A DNA stretch of 64,000 nucleotides from Nostoc sp. XA010 (GCF_020829625.1 NZ_JAIVFX010000004.1:203220-267219), one strand, 5' to 3'. Positions 1-9,319 are shown, counted from the first letter of the stretch. The notes: generated by a model not told the origin, from the letters alone. Numbers and translations are program-made.

Positions 1-381
1 TTCCGTCATTTCTAGCTCGGAAGCCACCTCTACCTTAGTAGGTTCCTGTCCGAGTTTTAATTCTAAGGCTGCTTGTAATTCCCTAACTTCTTCTAGAAAC
101 CTAACTCGCCGCGCTAACTCTACTTCTTCATCAGCTTTTAGAAGGGGATAACGCGCCATTTCTTTAAAAAATGCACCAACGGCATCATCATGCTCGGTTT
201 TATTGTATCCCGAAGGACGGGCTGCCGCCATATCATCCCCGTCGCGTTCGTCTGATTCCAGATTTTCTACTACAATTGGAGGCTCTTCATCTGCTACTGC
301 TTCTAAAATATCGAGTAATGGTTCTTCAATATCAGCAGTATTCTCCAGTATTTCCATTTCTCCTAATTCAACAATATTCAT
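1..381 (-). CDS. sigC: Group 2 sigma-70 factor, N-terminal part (SigC-like), cut by window edge
   Basis: The reverse strand from the ATG at 379-381 is open for 127 codons to base 1, so only the N-terminus is present. An acidic leader of about 65 residues is followed by AVGAFFKEMARYPLL and EEVELARRVRFLEEV. This is the region 1.2 signature of primary-like sigma factors, which bind core RNA polymerase and direct it to promoters. The FFKEMARYPLL wording recalls cyanobacterial SigC rather than SigA or SigB/D/E, where YLQEIGR is usual. An AAAGGAAA ribosome site lies just upstream of the ATG. Family assignment is firm; the SigC label is from memory of the family and less sure. Core-binding and DNA-binding regions lie outside the window. 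Confidence 0.82.
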   Translation of the reverse strand, partial: MNIVELGEMEILENTADIEEPLLDILEAVADEEPPIVVENLESDERDGDDMAAARPSGYNKTEHDDAVGAFFKEMARYPLLKADEEVELARRVRFLEEVRELQAALELKLGQEPTKVEVASELEMTE

Positions 382-1216
382 AGTTTCCTTTAGGCATTGT
401 TGCTTTGTTTGGTACATAATTTAGTTACAGCTACTCGTTTGAGGCTTGGTAGTTTTCCCTAAGGGACGAATGCACCCGTTTATATAGCGAAATTCAGGCT
501 TATGCTAATTTTTCTTCAGGAATGAAAATCGGCATCTACGTAACACATATACGTTACAGTTAGATACAACCTATAACTAAACTGGCCTTCGCACCCAACA
601 AAACTTTCTTCTCAGGCTCCTAACAGATTATATTCTTCATTTTTTTCTTAATTACCAAATATGTCAAACCCCCTCAAACTTTCTCAACCTTAACAAACAT
701 AGAAATCTTAGCTAACCATCCAAATATCTTAAACTTTCATATATTTTTATAAATATTTTTAATGTTTATAGCTTGGAAATCATTGGATAAATTAAAAAGT
801 TGGTGCTGGAGTTATGCATTCCTGATTTCAATTTACCCAGATGAGAGAAATTATAATAATGGCAGCTTAATTTCAAGATATTCTTATTTGTATAAAAGCA
901 TCTCATATACAGAAAGGGTTGAATATCTATCGATAGGCGGAAAAAGGCTACTCCCTATTTAGTAGATAGAGCAACTGTTGCAGGAAGGGCTGACATGCTT
1001 TTATTTGTATAGTGGGTACCAAATATTTATTGCATGTATAGTTGATACGAATTTGTCTAGTAGATTACATAAGAGGAAACTTATCAAGTATTATGAAGGA
1101 TAACAGTATTGGCAAATACCATTTAAGTCTAACAAAATAAAAAATTAGACTTAATTAAGCTAGGTTATTTTTGACCAGCTATGTGAGGTAAATATCTAAC
1201 TATAAAGTCATAAACT
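382..1216. other. Intergenic region, AT-rich, between divergent sigma gene and priA
   Basis: About 835 bases hold the divergent upstream regions of the sigma factor gene and priA. The stretch is AT-rich. A 66-codon frame at 762-962 has no recognisable motif or ribosome site and is not called. I see no RNA gene or named operator. Confidence 0.6.
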
Positions 1217-3868
1217 ATGTATATTAATGACGTAAAATTATCTCCTTTATTAGTATCTGAACCTAGCCAATCATACCAGTCAGGTATAACTGTTAATAGG
1301 TGGGTTGAAGTATTGGTAGACTGTCCAGGAAGTACAGGACTATTTACTTATCGATTGCCAGCTCAGTTAGAAATAAAACCAGGGGATATTTTGAGCGTGC
1401 CATTTGGGGCACAACAATTAGGAGCGATCGCAATTCGGTTACTGGCACAACCAAATGTCGATTTACCACCAGAAAAAATCCGGGAAGTAGAAGATATAGT
1501 CAGCGTGGGATTTTTCCCAAGTGCTTATTGGGAATTACTCAATCGAGTCGCTGCATATTACTATACGCCCCTAATTCAAGTAATCCGGGTTGCTCTGCCG
1601 CCAGGGTTACTGGGGCGATCGCAGCGTCGTATCCGCCTTGTTGGAGGAGGGGAGGCAGGGGGCAGGGGGCAGGGGGCAGGGGGCAGGGGGCAGGGGGCAG
1701 GGGGAAGTAGTTATTTGCTGGCATCTCCTGATCCTTTAGCTTTTTTGACTCCTACTGCACGGCAAGTTTGGGAACTTTTACAAGCGCAGCCGGCTGGGGA
1801 CTACAGTTTTGTCTACCTCCAACAAAAAGTTAAATCTGCCTATCGAGGAATTCGGGAGTTGCTGCGATTTGGTTTAGTAGAAAGCTACTTAGAACCGCCG
1901 CGACTAACTCGACCAAAGCTGCAAAAAGCAGTCACGCTTACAGGTACAATTGACCACGAATTAACTACTCGCCAAAGAGAGATTTTGGAAGTGCTGCGGC
2001 GGCATAATGGCGAGTTGTGGCAAAATGAATTACTACAAATTTGTAATGCTAGTTCTTCTATCCTCAAGACGTTGACACAAAAGGGTTACATTGTCATCGA
2101 AGAACGGGAAGTATTACGAACCGAACAGGGGCCAGCATTAGCAGGCGATGGGGCTAAATCTTTAACTGTTGCTCAAGCTAGCGCCTTAGAAACAATCCAG
2201 ACATTAGATGGGTTTGCTGAAGTTTTATTGCATGGGGTGACAGGTTCAGGAAAAACAGAAGTATATTTGCAAGCGATCGCCCCTTTACTCAACCAAGGCA
2301 AATCCGCCCTTGTTTTAGTCCCAGAAATTGGACTCACACCTCAGCTAACTGATCGTTTTCGCGCCCGTTTTGGTAATAAAGTTAGCGTTTATCACAGCGC
2401 CCTCTCCGATGGTGAACGTTATGACACTTGGCGACAAATGCTCACAGGAGAACCTCAAGTTGTCATTGGTACGCGCAGTGCAGTTTTCGCCCCTTTGCCC
2501 AACCTGGGTTTAATTATTTTAGATGAAGAACACGACAGCAGTTTTAAGCAAGACTCCCCCATACCCACCTACCACGCCCGTACCGTCGCCCAATGGCGAG
2601 CAGAATTAGAAAATTGCCCCTTGCTGCTGGGTTCCGCTACGCCCTCGTTGGAGAGTTGGGTAAGGGTGAGGAGGGAGGAGGCAGGGGGCAGGGGGCAGGG
2701 GGCAGGGGGAGGGGGAGGGGGAGCAGAAGGAGAATTCATAACTCCTAACTCCTCACTCCTAACTCCTAACTCCTCACTTAACACTCTTTACCTCTCACTC
2801 CCCGAACGGATTAACTCCCGCCCTTTACCGCCGGTGGAAATAGTGGATATGCGGCAAGAGTTGCAGCAGGGAAATCGTTCTATATTTAGTAGATCTCTGC
2901 AAGAAGCTTTGCAAGAATTGCAAGAGAGAAAACAGCAGGGAATTTTATTTATTCATCGGCGGGGACACAGTACTTTTGTATCTTGCCGCAGTTGTGGATA
3001 TGTACTGGAATGTCCGCACTGTGACGTGTCGTTAGCGTATCACCACACGGAAGAAAAAGCGCCGGAATTATTGCGCTGCCATTATTGTAATTATGCGCGA
3101 TCGCATCCCAAATTCTGCCCTGATTGTAGTTCCCCTTACCTAAAATTTTTCGGTAGCGGTACTCAGCGAGTAACGCAGGAACTAGCGCGACAGTTCCCAG
3201 AGTTACGCTTGATTCGTTTTGATAGCGATACCACCCGCAACAAAGGCTCACACCGTACCCTACTCACTCAATTTGCCAACGGCGAAGCAGATTTATTAGT
3301 GGGTACGCAAATGCTCACCAAAGGATTGGATTTACCACAGGTGACACTTGTGGGCGTTGTCGCCGCCGATGGATTGCTAAATTTATCAGATTATCGCGCC
3401 AGTGAACGGGCATTTCAAACCTTGACTCAAGTAGCTGGACGTGCTGGTAGAGGCGACGATCCGGGGAGGGTGATTGTACAAACTTACACTACAGAGCATC
3501 AGGTAATTGCAGCAGTGCGATCGCACGATTATCACTCTTTCTCCCAAGCTGAATTAGAACAACGCCAAGCTCTCAATTATCCCCCTTATGGGCGGTTAAT
3601 TTTATTGCGCTTAAGTAGTCTCGATCCTATTCAAGTGCAAAATACCGCGCAAATAATTGCCACAACCTTAAGTACAGAAGAAGAATTTGAGATATTAGGC
3701 CCAGCACCAGCAAGTATTTTGCGGGTAGCTAATCGTTATCGCTGGCAGATATTGATTAAATTTGCTCCCGATGCATTACCACAATTGCCAGATTGGGAAG
3801 AAGTGCGATCGCTTTGTCCTTCGTCTGTGAGTTTAACTATTGATGTAGACCCATTAAATATTATGTGA
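1217..3868 (+). CDS. priA: Primosomal protein N' (replication restart helicase PriA)
   Basis: PriA is a superfamily 2 3'-to-5' DNA helicase that recognises stalled forks and reloads the replicative helicase in the cytoplasm. Visible features are an N-terminal DNA-binding part (residues about 28-130), Walker A GVTGSGKTE at 340-348, the DEEH box at 436-439, then a zinc-binding stretch of paired cysteines (CRSCGY, CPHCD, CHYCNY, CPDC). After it come helicase motifs including GTQMLTKGLD and QVAGRAGRG. At 883 aa it is clearly longer than the roughly 730 aa of E. coli PriA. Part of the excess is two low-complexity insertions encoded by G-rich heptamer repeats, at about residues 143-164 and 483-523. 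Both fall outside the catalytic motifs, the second in the loop between the two helicase lobes. No operon partner is visible. Confidence 0.96.
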   Translation: MYINDVKLSPLLVSEPSQSYQSGITVNRWVEVLVDCPGSTGLFTYRLPAQLEIKPGDILSVPFGAQQLGAIAIRLLAQPNVDLPPEKIREVEDIVSVGFFPSAYWELLNRVAAYYYTPLIQVIRVALPPGLLGRSQRRIRLVGGGEAGGRGQGAGGRGQGAGGSSYLLASPDPLAFLTPTARQVWELLQAQPAGDYSFVYLQQKVKSAYRGIRELLRFGLVESYLEPPRLTRPKLQKAVTLTGTIDHELTTRQREILEVLRRHNGELWQNELLQICNASSSILKTLTQKGYIVIEEREVLRTEQGPALAGDGAKSLTVAQASALETIQTLDGFAEVLLHGVTGSGKTEVYLQAIAPLLNQGKSALVLVPEIGLTPQLTDRFRARFGNKVSVYHSALSDGERYDTWRQMLTGEPQVVIGTRSAVFAPLPNLGLIILDEEHDSSFKQDSPIPTYHARTVAQWRAELENCPLLLGSATPSLESWVRVRREEAGGRGQGAGGGGGGAEGEFITPNSSLLTPNSSLNTLYLSLPERINSRPLPPVEIVDMRQELQQGNRSIFSRSLQEALQELQERKQQGILFIHRRGHSTFVSCRSCGYVLECPHCDVSLAYHHTEEKAPELLRCHYCNYARSHPKFCPDCSSPYLKFFGSGTQRVTQELARQFPELRLIRFDSDTTRNKGSHRTLLTQFANGEADLLVGTQMLTKGLDLPQVTLVGVVAADGLLNLSDYRASERAFQTLTQVAGRAGRGDDPGRVIVQTYTTEHQVIAAVRSHDYHSFSQAELEQRQALNYPPYGRLILLRLSSLDPIQVQNTAQIIATTLSTEEEFEILGPAPASILRVANRYRWQILIKFAPDALPQLPDWEEVRSLCPSSVSLTIDVDPLNIM
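1643..1706 (+). repeat. G-rich heptamer repeat (CAGGGGG type) inside priA
   Basis: Tandem copies of GGGGGCA-type heptamers lie in frame within priA and encode a Gly/Arg/Gln/Ala-rich tract (GGRGQGAGG units). The same repeat family occurs at 2669-2722 in priA and, on the other strand, at 58997-59040. This is the short tandemly repeated repetitive class known in heterocystous cyanobacteria. Confidence 0.9.
2664..2785 (+). repeat. Compound heptamer repeat block inside priA
   Basis: A CAGGGGG-type run followed by GGGGGA runs, then about six ACTCCTA/ACTCCTC-type heptamers, all read through in frame. The block encodes about 40 residues between SATPSLESW and LPERINSRPLPP. In PriA proteins this is the loop between helicase lobes, where length change is tolerable. 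Two repeat families sit side by side, which suggests successive insertions or one composite insertion. Confidence 0.88.
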
Positions 3869-4832
3869 CCATGAACTGCGTATATAATTACGCATAAAAA
3901 TCTTTTTTCCTATTCCCCAGAATTAGCTGATTTTGATGTTTGTCTCAAACGTAGTAATTGAGTCAATCTATGCATTATCAACCCTCAGATAGATGAAGTA
4001 AATTGAAGTATCATCCATCAAAAAAGTTCAGGCATACATATTAAAAAAAATCTTTCATAATTTGCTGCCAAAGTTACTTCCATATTGAAAGTACAAACAA
4101 AAATGAACTTTGCCAGCAGCAGTTTACGGTGATACTTTTAAAGATTTATTACTTTTTACGTAATCATACTGTGCAAAGTTGATGATTTAGATAGTTCCCT
4201 TAAAAGTCCTGATTTTCTGCAAAGTTTCTTGGATATTGACAGCATAAATAAAAATGAACTTTGCCAGCAGCAGTTAACGATTTACGGTAATAACTTTGAA
4301 GATTTCTTGCTTATTACGTAATCATACTGCACCAAATTGATGAGGAAGTTACCTGAAATCAGAAGTTCAGTAATCACGTAATTTTAAGTATTTGCTAAAT
4401 AATTTTTACATAGTCTGGAAGATAGGTTATGGTTTCTCCACCAGCTTCAACTCAGGCAATAAAAATACAGTTTTTTCAACAAAAAAGGTAGAAATTCGTT
4501 CGTGCAGCTTCTCGTAGAGGAGAAAGAGCAGAAGGAAGAATTGTTATTAAGAGCGCTTATAAATTCTAACGACCCGAAGGCAGCAAGAGTCTGAGTCCCC
4601 CACTAAAAAATGCAGCTTTGGTAGTCCATTGCTGCGGGGAGTTTTTTCCGATCTTACTTCTCTGCAAATAGAGACGTGACTTTTGACTTTTTCACACACA
4701 TTTCGTGGTGAAGTTTTTTCATTGGGACTGCCTTGTTCACTAGCAGAATAGTGTGCGCTCTAGCGTTGGTGAGTGGAGTGATCGAATTAAGAGTAACCAG
4801 ACAACTGAGCAAAACAATGGTTTACCTGGGCC
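3869..4832. other. Intergenic region with a two-copy direct repeat
   Basis: About 960 bases separate priA from the next open frame. The main structure is an imperfect direct repeat, with copies at about 4099-4189 and 4247-4350. At 4817-4861 a short frame reads MVYLGLAVIIFVSGQ and then stops. It looks like a membrane segment but is out of frame with the downstream gene. Nothing else is recognised. Confidence 0.6.
4099..4350. repeat. Imperfect direct repeat pair of about 95 bp
   Basis: Both copies share AAAAATGAACTTTGCCAGCA near their left end and TACGTAATCATACTG near their right end. They occupy roughly 4099-4189 and 4247-4350 and differ by small indels. Function is unknown. The pair could be the remains of a tandem duplication or two copies of a dispersed repeat. 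Confidence 0.75.
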
Positions 4833-6809
4833 TTGCGGTCATCATCTTCGTTTCTGGACAGTAAAGGATCGCCAGGAATAATCATTGCAGATACTTGCCC
4901 CATGTCAATGGACTACTCACGTATCAACTACGACTACAACGGCAAGGTATATATGATTTACAACATCAGACCCAAAATACTGGTATTAGCAATTGCTCAA
5001 GCGATTAATTTTCAACCAAATAACGCTCCTGTAGCATCTGGGTATATTAAAGACACTGGTCAAGCCTACAATGATACTCGGAACTTTGGTTGGGTGCATG
5101 AAGATAGCTTTGCTAAAGGTGCTAAAAATAGCAAACTCAACTATATTGCGATCGCAGTAGCTAACCGTCCCTCGGTCAGAATGAGCAATCTTACTGATAA
5201 TCAGAGAAATGTGTCGCCAGATATCTCGATTACAGCAGACGTGAATCTCCCCAACAGTGGGATTGCGCTTAATAGCCTTTCAGCTTCAACTATCAAACTG
5301 ATCGATAGCAGCACTAATACACAAGTCGCTGCCAACTACAACACTTCGGGTGGCGGAGATGTGATTGTAGTGTCTCCGATAAATCATCTCAAGAATAATA
5401 CCAAATATCTGTTAAAAATCACCGACGGAGTAAAAGACAGCAATGATGCTGCATTCTTACCCTATAGCATCAGTTTCACAACAGGCACCCTTGGGAAGGG
5501 AGGAAGCCATATTAGTTTTGAGCAAATCTCACTACCGAATGTCCCTGCCAAACCTTACACCACAGTATTGATTGGCCCTGACAATAAACTCTATGCTGCC
5601 ACCTTACAAGGTGAGATTTTGCGCTTCCCGATCAATCCTAATGGCACTCTAGGTACGCCACAAACCATTACCTCATTACAGACTGCCAATCATGGTAATC
5701 GAACTATCATTGGTATGCACTTTGATCCTTCCTCAACAAATGCTAGTAACCTAATTCTATGGGTAACAAACAACTACTACTGGAATGGAACTAATGCGCC
5801 AGAGTGGACTGGTAAAATTACTCGGTTGAGTGGTTCCAATTTAGAGACAGTAAAAGACTATGTGGTTGATTTACCACGATCAATCCGGGATCATCTAACC
5901 AACAGCATTGAATTTAAGCCCAATGAGCCAAAAGTGCTGTATGTCTTACAGGGTAGTAATAGTAGTACGGGCGCACCAAACAATGTCTGGGGTAATCGTC
6001 CTGAGAAGTTGTTAAGTGCTGCTGTATTACGAGTTGACCTGTCCAAAATCACCTCACCTCCTTTAAGCATTAAAACGGAGAGTGGAGGTACTTATAACCC
6101 CTTTAAGCCAGGAGCAGCTGTAACTATCTTTGCCAGTGGTATACGCAATGCCTACGATCTGGTTTGGCACACCAATGGTCAGTTGTATGTACCAACAAAT
6201 GGTTCAGCAGCTGGTGGCAATACGCCAAATACACCTATCCCGCTACCTCTTGCCTGCCAAAACCGTATCGATAAAGCTACTAATGGCGCTTATACCAGTC
6301 CAACCGTACCTGACCTCAGAAATATAGTCACGCAGCGAGATTATCTCTTTCGGGTTGTTAAAAACGGTTATTATGGTCACCCCAATCCTAAACGTTGTGA
6401 GTGGGTGTTGAGTGGTGGAAATCCTACAGTTGGTACAGACCCAGCTCAGGTAAAAGAATATCCTATTGGTACTCTACCTGACCGGAATTGGAAAGGTAGT
6501 GCCTTCGATTTCGGAGAGCATTTTTCACCCAACGGTATCATTGAGTACCATAGTAATGTTTTAGGTGGCAAGCTACAAGGTAAACTCCTGGTGATCCGTT
6601 ACAGTGGTGGCAAAGATATCATTGTCCTAACACCAGGTGGGGAAAACTTGGATATAGTAAATTCCCAAACGGGTATTACTGGCTTCACCGGTTTTAACCC
6701 AAGTCCATTGGATTTGGTTGAGAATCCTACAAATGGATATCTCTATGTGGCCCAGCTCAATGAAGGGACTGGCATGGGCAAAATTACACTTCTGCGTCCA
6801 CTCAATTAA
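4833..6809 (+). CDS. Sorbosone/glucose dehydrogenase-like beta-propeller protein with Ig-like domain
   Basis: From about residue 230 to the C-terminus the protein has the repeating blades of the soluble PQQ glucose/sorbosone dehydrogenase fold, for example GPDNKLYAATLQGEILRF and NGYLYVAQLNEGTGMGKI. Residues about 115-215 resemble a bacterial Ig-like (Big_5 type) domain ending in SISFTTGTLG. Before it, NFQPNNAPVASGYIKDTGQ resembles the start of a lectin/malectin-like module of secreted proteins, but it jumps after about 40 residues to LNYIAIAVANRPS, so most of that module seems deleted. The start is uncertain: no convincing ribosome site or signal peptide precedes 4833, and ATGs at 4902 or 4953 are alternatives. 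Substrate and activity are unknown. The 3' end overlaps the convergent regulator gene by 4 bases. Confidence 0.7.
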   Translation: MRSSSSFLDSKGSPGIIIADTCPMSMDYSRINYDYNGKVYMIYNIRPKILVLAIAQAINFQPNNAPVASGYIKDTGQAYNDTRNFGWVHEDSFAKGAKNSKLNYIAIAVANRPSVRMSNLTDNQRNVSPDISITADVNLPNSGIALNSLSASTIKLIDSSTNTQVAANYNTSGGGDVIVVSPINHLKNNTKYLLKITDGVKDSNDAAFLPYSISFTTGTLGKGGSHISFEQISLPNVPAKPYTTVLIGPDNKLYAATLQGEILRFPINPNGTLGTPQTITSLQTANHGNRTIIGMHFDPSSTNASNLILWVTNNYYWNGTNAPEWTGKITRLSGSNLETVKDYVVDLPRSIRDHLTNSIEFKPNEPKVLYVLQGSNSSTGAPNNVWGNRPEKLLSAAVLRVDLSKITSPPLSIKTESGGTYNPFKPGAAVTIFASGIRNAYDLVWHTNGQLYVPTNGSAAGGNTPNTPIPLPLACQNRIDKATNGAYTSPTVPDLRNIVTQRDYLFRVVKNGYYGHPNPKRCEWVLSGGNPTVGTDPAQVKEYPIGTLPDRNWKGSAFDFGEHFSPNGIIEYHSNVLGGKLQGKLLVIRYSGGKDIIVLTPGGENLDIVNSQTGITGFTGFNPSPLDLVENPTNGYLYVAQLNEGTGMGKITLLRPLN

Positions 6810-7480
6810 TTGATTAACAGTTCTGGTGCTACCAATCCTTTTTGGATAGCTAAAACTGCGGCTTGAGTGCGATCGCGTACTTCTAATTTCTGTAAAATAG
6901 TATGGACATGAACCCGCACTGTACCAGGGGCAATGTAGAGAACCTCAGCAATTTCTTGATTACTTTTGCCAGTTGCCACGAGTGCTAAAATTTCTTGCTC
7001 CCGCTTGGTTAGGGGATTTTCTAAGGATTCCTCAGTTTTTCCACGCAGCACCACAGTAGAATTGCCCTCAAAAGCTGCTCTAATTTCTGTAGTTGCGGTT
7101 TGATCCCACCAAGAAGCCCCTGCTGCAACCGATCGCACTGCTAATATTAGAGACTCAGCCGGAATCCCTTTGAGGCAGTAACCTTGGGCCCCGGCGGCAA
7201 TTAACCGCGAAATCAGGGGTTTTTCAGAACGAGAGGTTAAAACAAGAATTGGTAAATTTGGGTGCTTTTGCTTGATTTGGCGACATGCCTCAATCCCGCC
7301 AATCCCCGGTAAACCTATATCCAGCAAGACCAAATCCAGGGGATAGTGATTTGCTAATTCTACAGCTTGTTCCCCATCTTCTGCCTCTGCAACAATCTCC
7401 AAAGTGGTTTCTTGTTGCAACCGCATCCGCAGACCAAGCCGAAACAATTCATCATCTTCAACAAGTAAGATTTTTGTCAT
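6806..7480 (-). CDS. NarL/FixJ-family response regulator
   Basis: This is a 224-residue two-domain DNA-binding response regulator. The receiver domain (1-120) has the acidic pocket at D9/D10, phospho-acceptor D54 in VLLDIGLPG, and the conserved lysine K104. The C-terminal LuxR-type helix-turn-helix (about 158-215) contains LTKREQEILALVATGKSNQEIA and TVRVHVHTILQKL. It lies about 105 bp downstream of a histidine kinase on the same strand and is most likely its partner. The gap is filled by CTGCCTCCC-type heptamer repeats. Targets are unknown. The divergent kdp genes are the nearest candidates, although the usual Kdp regulator KdpE is an OmpR-type protein, not NarL-type. Confidence 0.93.
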   Translation of the reverse strand: MTKILLVEDDELFRLGLRMRLQQETTLEIVAEAEDGEQAVELANHYPLDLVLLDIGLPGIGGIEACRQIKQKHPNLPILVLTSRSEKPLISRLIAAGAQGYCLKGIPAESLILAVRSVAAGASWWDQTATTEIRAAFEGNSTVVLRGKTEESLENPLTKREQEILALVATGKSNQEIAEVLYIAPGTVRVHVHTILQKLEVRDRTQAAVLAIQKGLVAPELLIN

Positions 7481-7585
7481 TTGTCATTTGTCATTGGGCA
7501 TTAGTCATTGGGCAGGAGTTAGTTATTATTCTCCCCTGCCTCCCCTGCCTCCCCTGCCTCCCCTGCCTCCCCTGCCCCTTGCTCC
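7481..7585. repeat. Heptamer repeats between kinase and regulator genes
   Basis: 7481-7515 holds TCATTTG/TCATTGG-type heptamers. 7532-7575 holds five CCTGCCTCC-type units. Both are dispersed short tandem repeat families seen repeatedly in this window. The kinase stop codon (7586) directly abuts the array, so the kinase's last few residues (PACPSPGR) may have been shaped by it. Confidence 0.85.
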
Positions 7586-8689
7586 TCATCTCCCCGGTGA
7601 TGGACAAGCAGGCAGGCGGAAACCAAATAGTGCGCCTCGTGGTGAGCGATTCTCCGCCCAAATTGTACCCCCATGAGCGGTAATAATTTGCCTGGTTAAA
7701 TAAAGCCCTAGTCCAGATCCTGAGACATGGCGATCGCTATGTCCTTGATAAAATCTTTCAAACAAGTGGGGTAACTCTTCTTCGGTAATGCCGGAACCAG
7801 TATCGAGTATTTTTACTACTTGATCGCTAGCATAACTTTCAAGTACTACTTCTACTTTACCGCCACGAGGGGTATGGTTTATACCATTACTCAGCAGATT
7901 GGTGAAGACTCGCCCCAGTTGCAAAAGATCGCCGTTTACCCAAATAAAGCTGCGAAAATCTGATTCGCCATAGTGGAGAGAAATATAAACCTGGCGTGTT
8001 TTGGCTAGTTCAGTCAGGGTGGCTATTATCTCCTCCGCTACAGTTGCCAAATTAACAGGTGATAACTGTAGTTTCAGTCCTTCGGCGTCATTGCGGTATA
8101 CATCTAAAAGTGTTTGGACTAATTGCAGTGTACTCCGATGACTACGAGCCATTGTTTGTAAGACTTTTGCTTGCATTGGCGTGATTTCACCAAATTGCTC
8201 ATTTTGCAAATATTTCAGCGTTTCAATTGCTCCTAATAGGGGTGTTTTCAAATCATGGGTTAGGGTAGAAACAAAATCTTCACGCATCGTAGCAAGTTGT
8301 TCTTGGGAGCGTAATTGTGCTTGCGTATAAGCGATCGCTTCTTCATTTCGGTGGTTGCGGTCGCTTAACCAACCCGTTACCACCAATGCCAAAACTGCAA
8401 TCAGCCTATTTGCCAACGTTGAGGAATTAATCATTTCTCCTCCGGGAACAAACAAATTCAATAATGTTAATCCTGTAGCTGCAAGAGTGATTCCCAACAC
8501 AGCACCCCGATTCAACCGTGAATCTGCTAACAAAATCGTCCCTGTGTAGAGGTAGCCAAATACGTACTCAGGTGGTGTTAAATATTCCAAGCTGATCACG
8601 ATCGCAAAGGCGATCGCTAGTAGCCCATAAGTCTCCCCACGCTCGTTTATAGCTTCTTTCGTAGCCACTAATCGATTTAATATCTTCAT
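7586..8689 (-). CDS. Membrane-anchored sensor histidine kinase
   Basis: This 367-residue kinase has a hydrophobic N-terminal sensor with about four membrane segments between residues 20 and 108 and no large periplasmic domain. A HisKA dimerisation domain follows with H145 in STLTHDLKTP. The ATPase domain has the N box FTNLLSNGINHTP, G1 box DTGSGITEEEL and G2 box GSGLGLYLTRQI. It should phosphorylate the NarL-type regulator encoded just downstream. It lacks the KdpD and Usp domains of the classical potassium sensor, although the divergent neighbour is the kdp cluster. The signal is unknown. Confidence 0.93.
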   Translation of the reverse strand: MKILNRLVATKEAINERGETYGLLAIAFAIVISLEYLTPPEYVFGYLYTGTILLADSRLNRGAVLGITLAATGLTLLNLFVPGGEMINSSTLANRLIAVLALVVTGWLSDRNHRNEEAIAYTQAQLRSQEQLATMREDFVSTLTHDLKTPLLGAIETLKYLQNEQFGEITPMQAKVLQTMARSHRSTLQLVQTLLDVYRNDAEGLKLQLSPVNLATVAEEIIATLTELAKTRQVYISLHYGESDFRSFIWVNGDLLQLGRVFTNLLSNGINHTPRGGKVEVVLESYASDQVVKILDTGSGITEEELPHLFERFYQGHSDRHVSGSGLGLYLTRQIITAHGGTIWAENRSPRGALFGFRLPACPSPGR

Positions 8690-9319
8690 TTCTCATTTAC
8701 TAAAAAATCGTTATCCTACAATCTTTACAATTATTTAATTCAGCGATTATGATTTATCTGCAATGTATATCTGCAAATGTTAACTTGACCATTAACCCGA
8801 AAACTCTAATTATCCAGATGCAAAAATGGCGACTGGTTCCTTTTGACTTCCGCTCTGCGGTACTAAGTAGTTACCCATAAGGGGTAGAGTATTTACCACA
8901 ACCGTCCTAATCCGTAATCTCTTTAATAAAATTCTCTGGGATATTTATATTGTTTGAAAGTAGCAAACTTCGATAATCTATTGTATAAACAAATAATTGT
9001 ATATAGCTGCGAGAGTACAGCACCATTCTTAAGGGTTTGGTGCGTTAGCATTCCGCGTAACGCACCCTACAAATACCTAATTTTGTTCAAAAATCAAATT
9101 GGATAACTATAAATGAATTAAGAATAAAAAATTAAATATTCTTAACAATAAATTGAATAAGTATCTGGATAGTAATAACTGAAAATACTATATCTAGATT
9201 TAAAAATGACGGTGACATGAAATATCACCAAATCCCTCGAAATCAAATACCACAACAGTTAATCTGTTATTTCTAAAAATTGGCTTGCTAGCACTTAAAT
9301 TTAATTGAGCGCGAAATAT
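8690..9319. other. Divergent intergenic region upstream of kdpA
   Basis: About 630 bases hold the upstream regions of the sensor kinase (minus) and kdpA (plus). It carries an interspersed-repeat fragment at about 8840-8870 (ending TTTTGACTTCCGCTCTGCGG) and a palindrome at 9039-9066. No KdpE-like operator can be identified by eye. A kdp promoter presumably lies in 9100-9300, but I cannot place -10/-35 boxes with confidence. Confidence 0.55.
9039..9066. repeat. Palindromic repeat GGTGCGTTA...TAACGCACC, copy 1
   Basis: A perfect 9-bp inverted repeat (9039-9047 with 9058-9066) around an 10-base loop. Related palindromes occur at 11080-11106 and 11118-11136, so kdpA is flanked on both sides by this interspersed family. 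Confidence 0.85.

Noticed and set aside
762..962. 66-codon frame upstream of priA
   Set aside because: No ribosome site, motif or codon pattern; lies in AT-rich intergenic DNA.
7285..7683. Plus-strand frames rich in CLPCLPCLP and PPLPPLPP
   Set aside because: Antisense to the regulator gene and to the CCTGCCTCC heptamer array; products are pure repeat translation.
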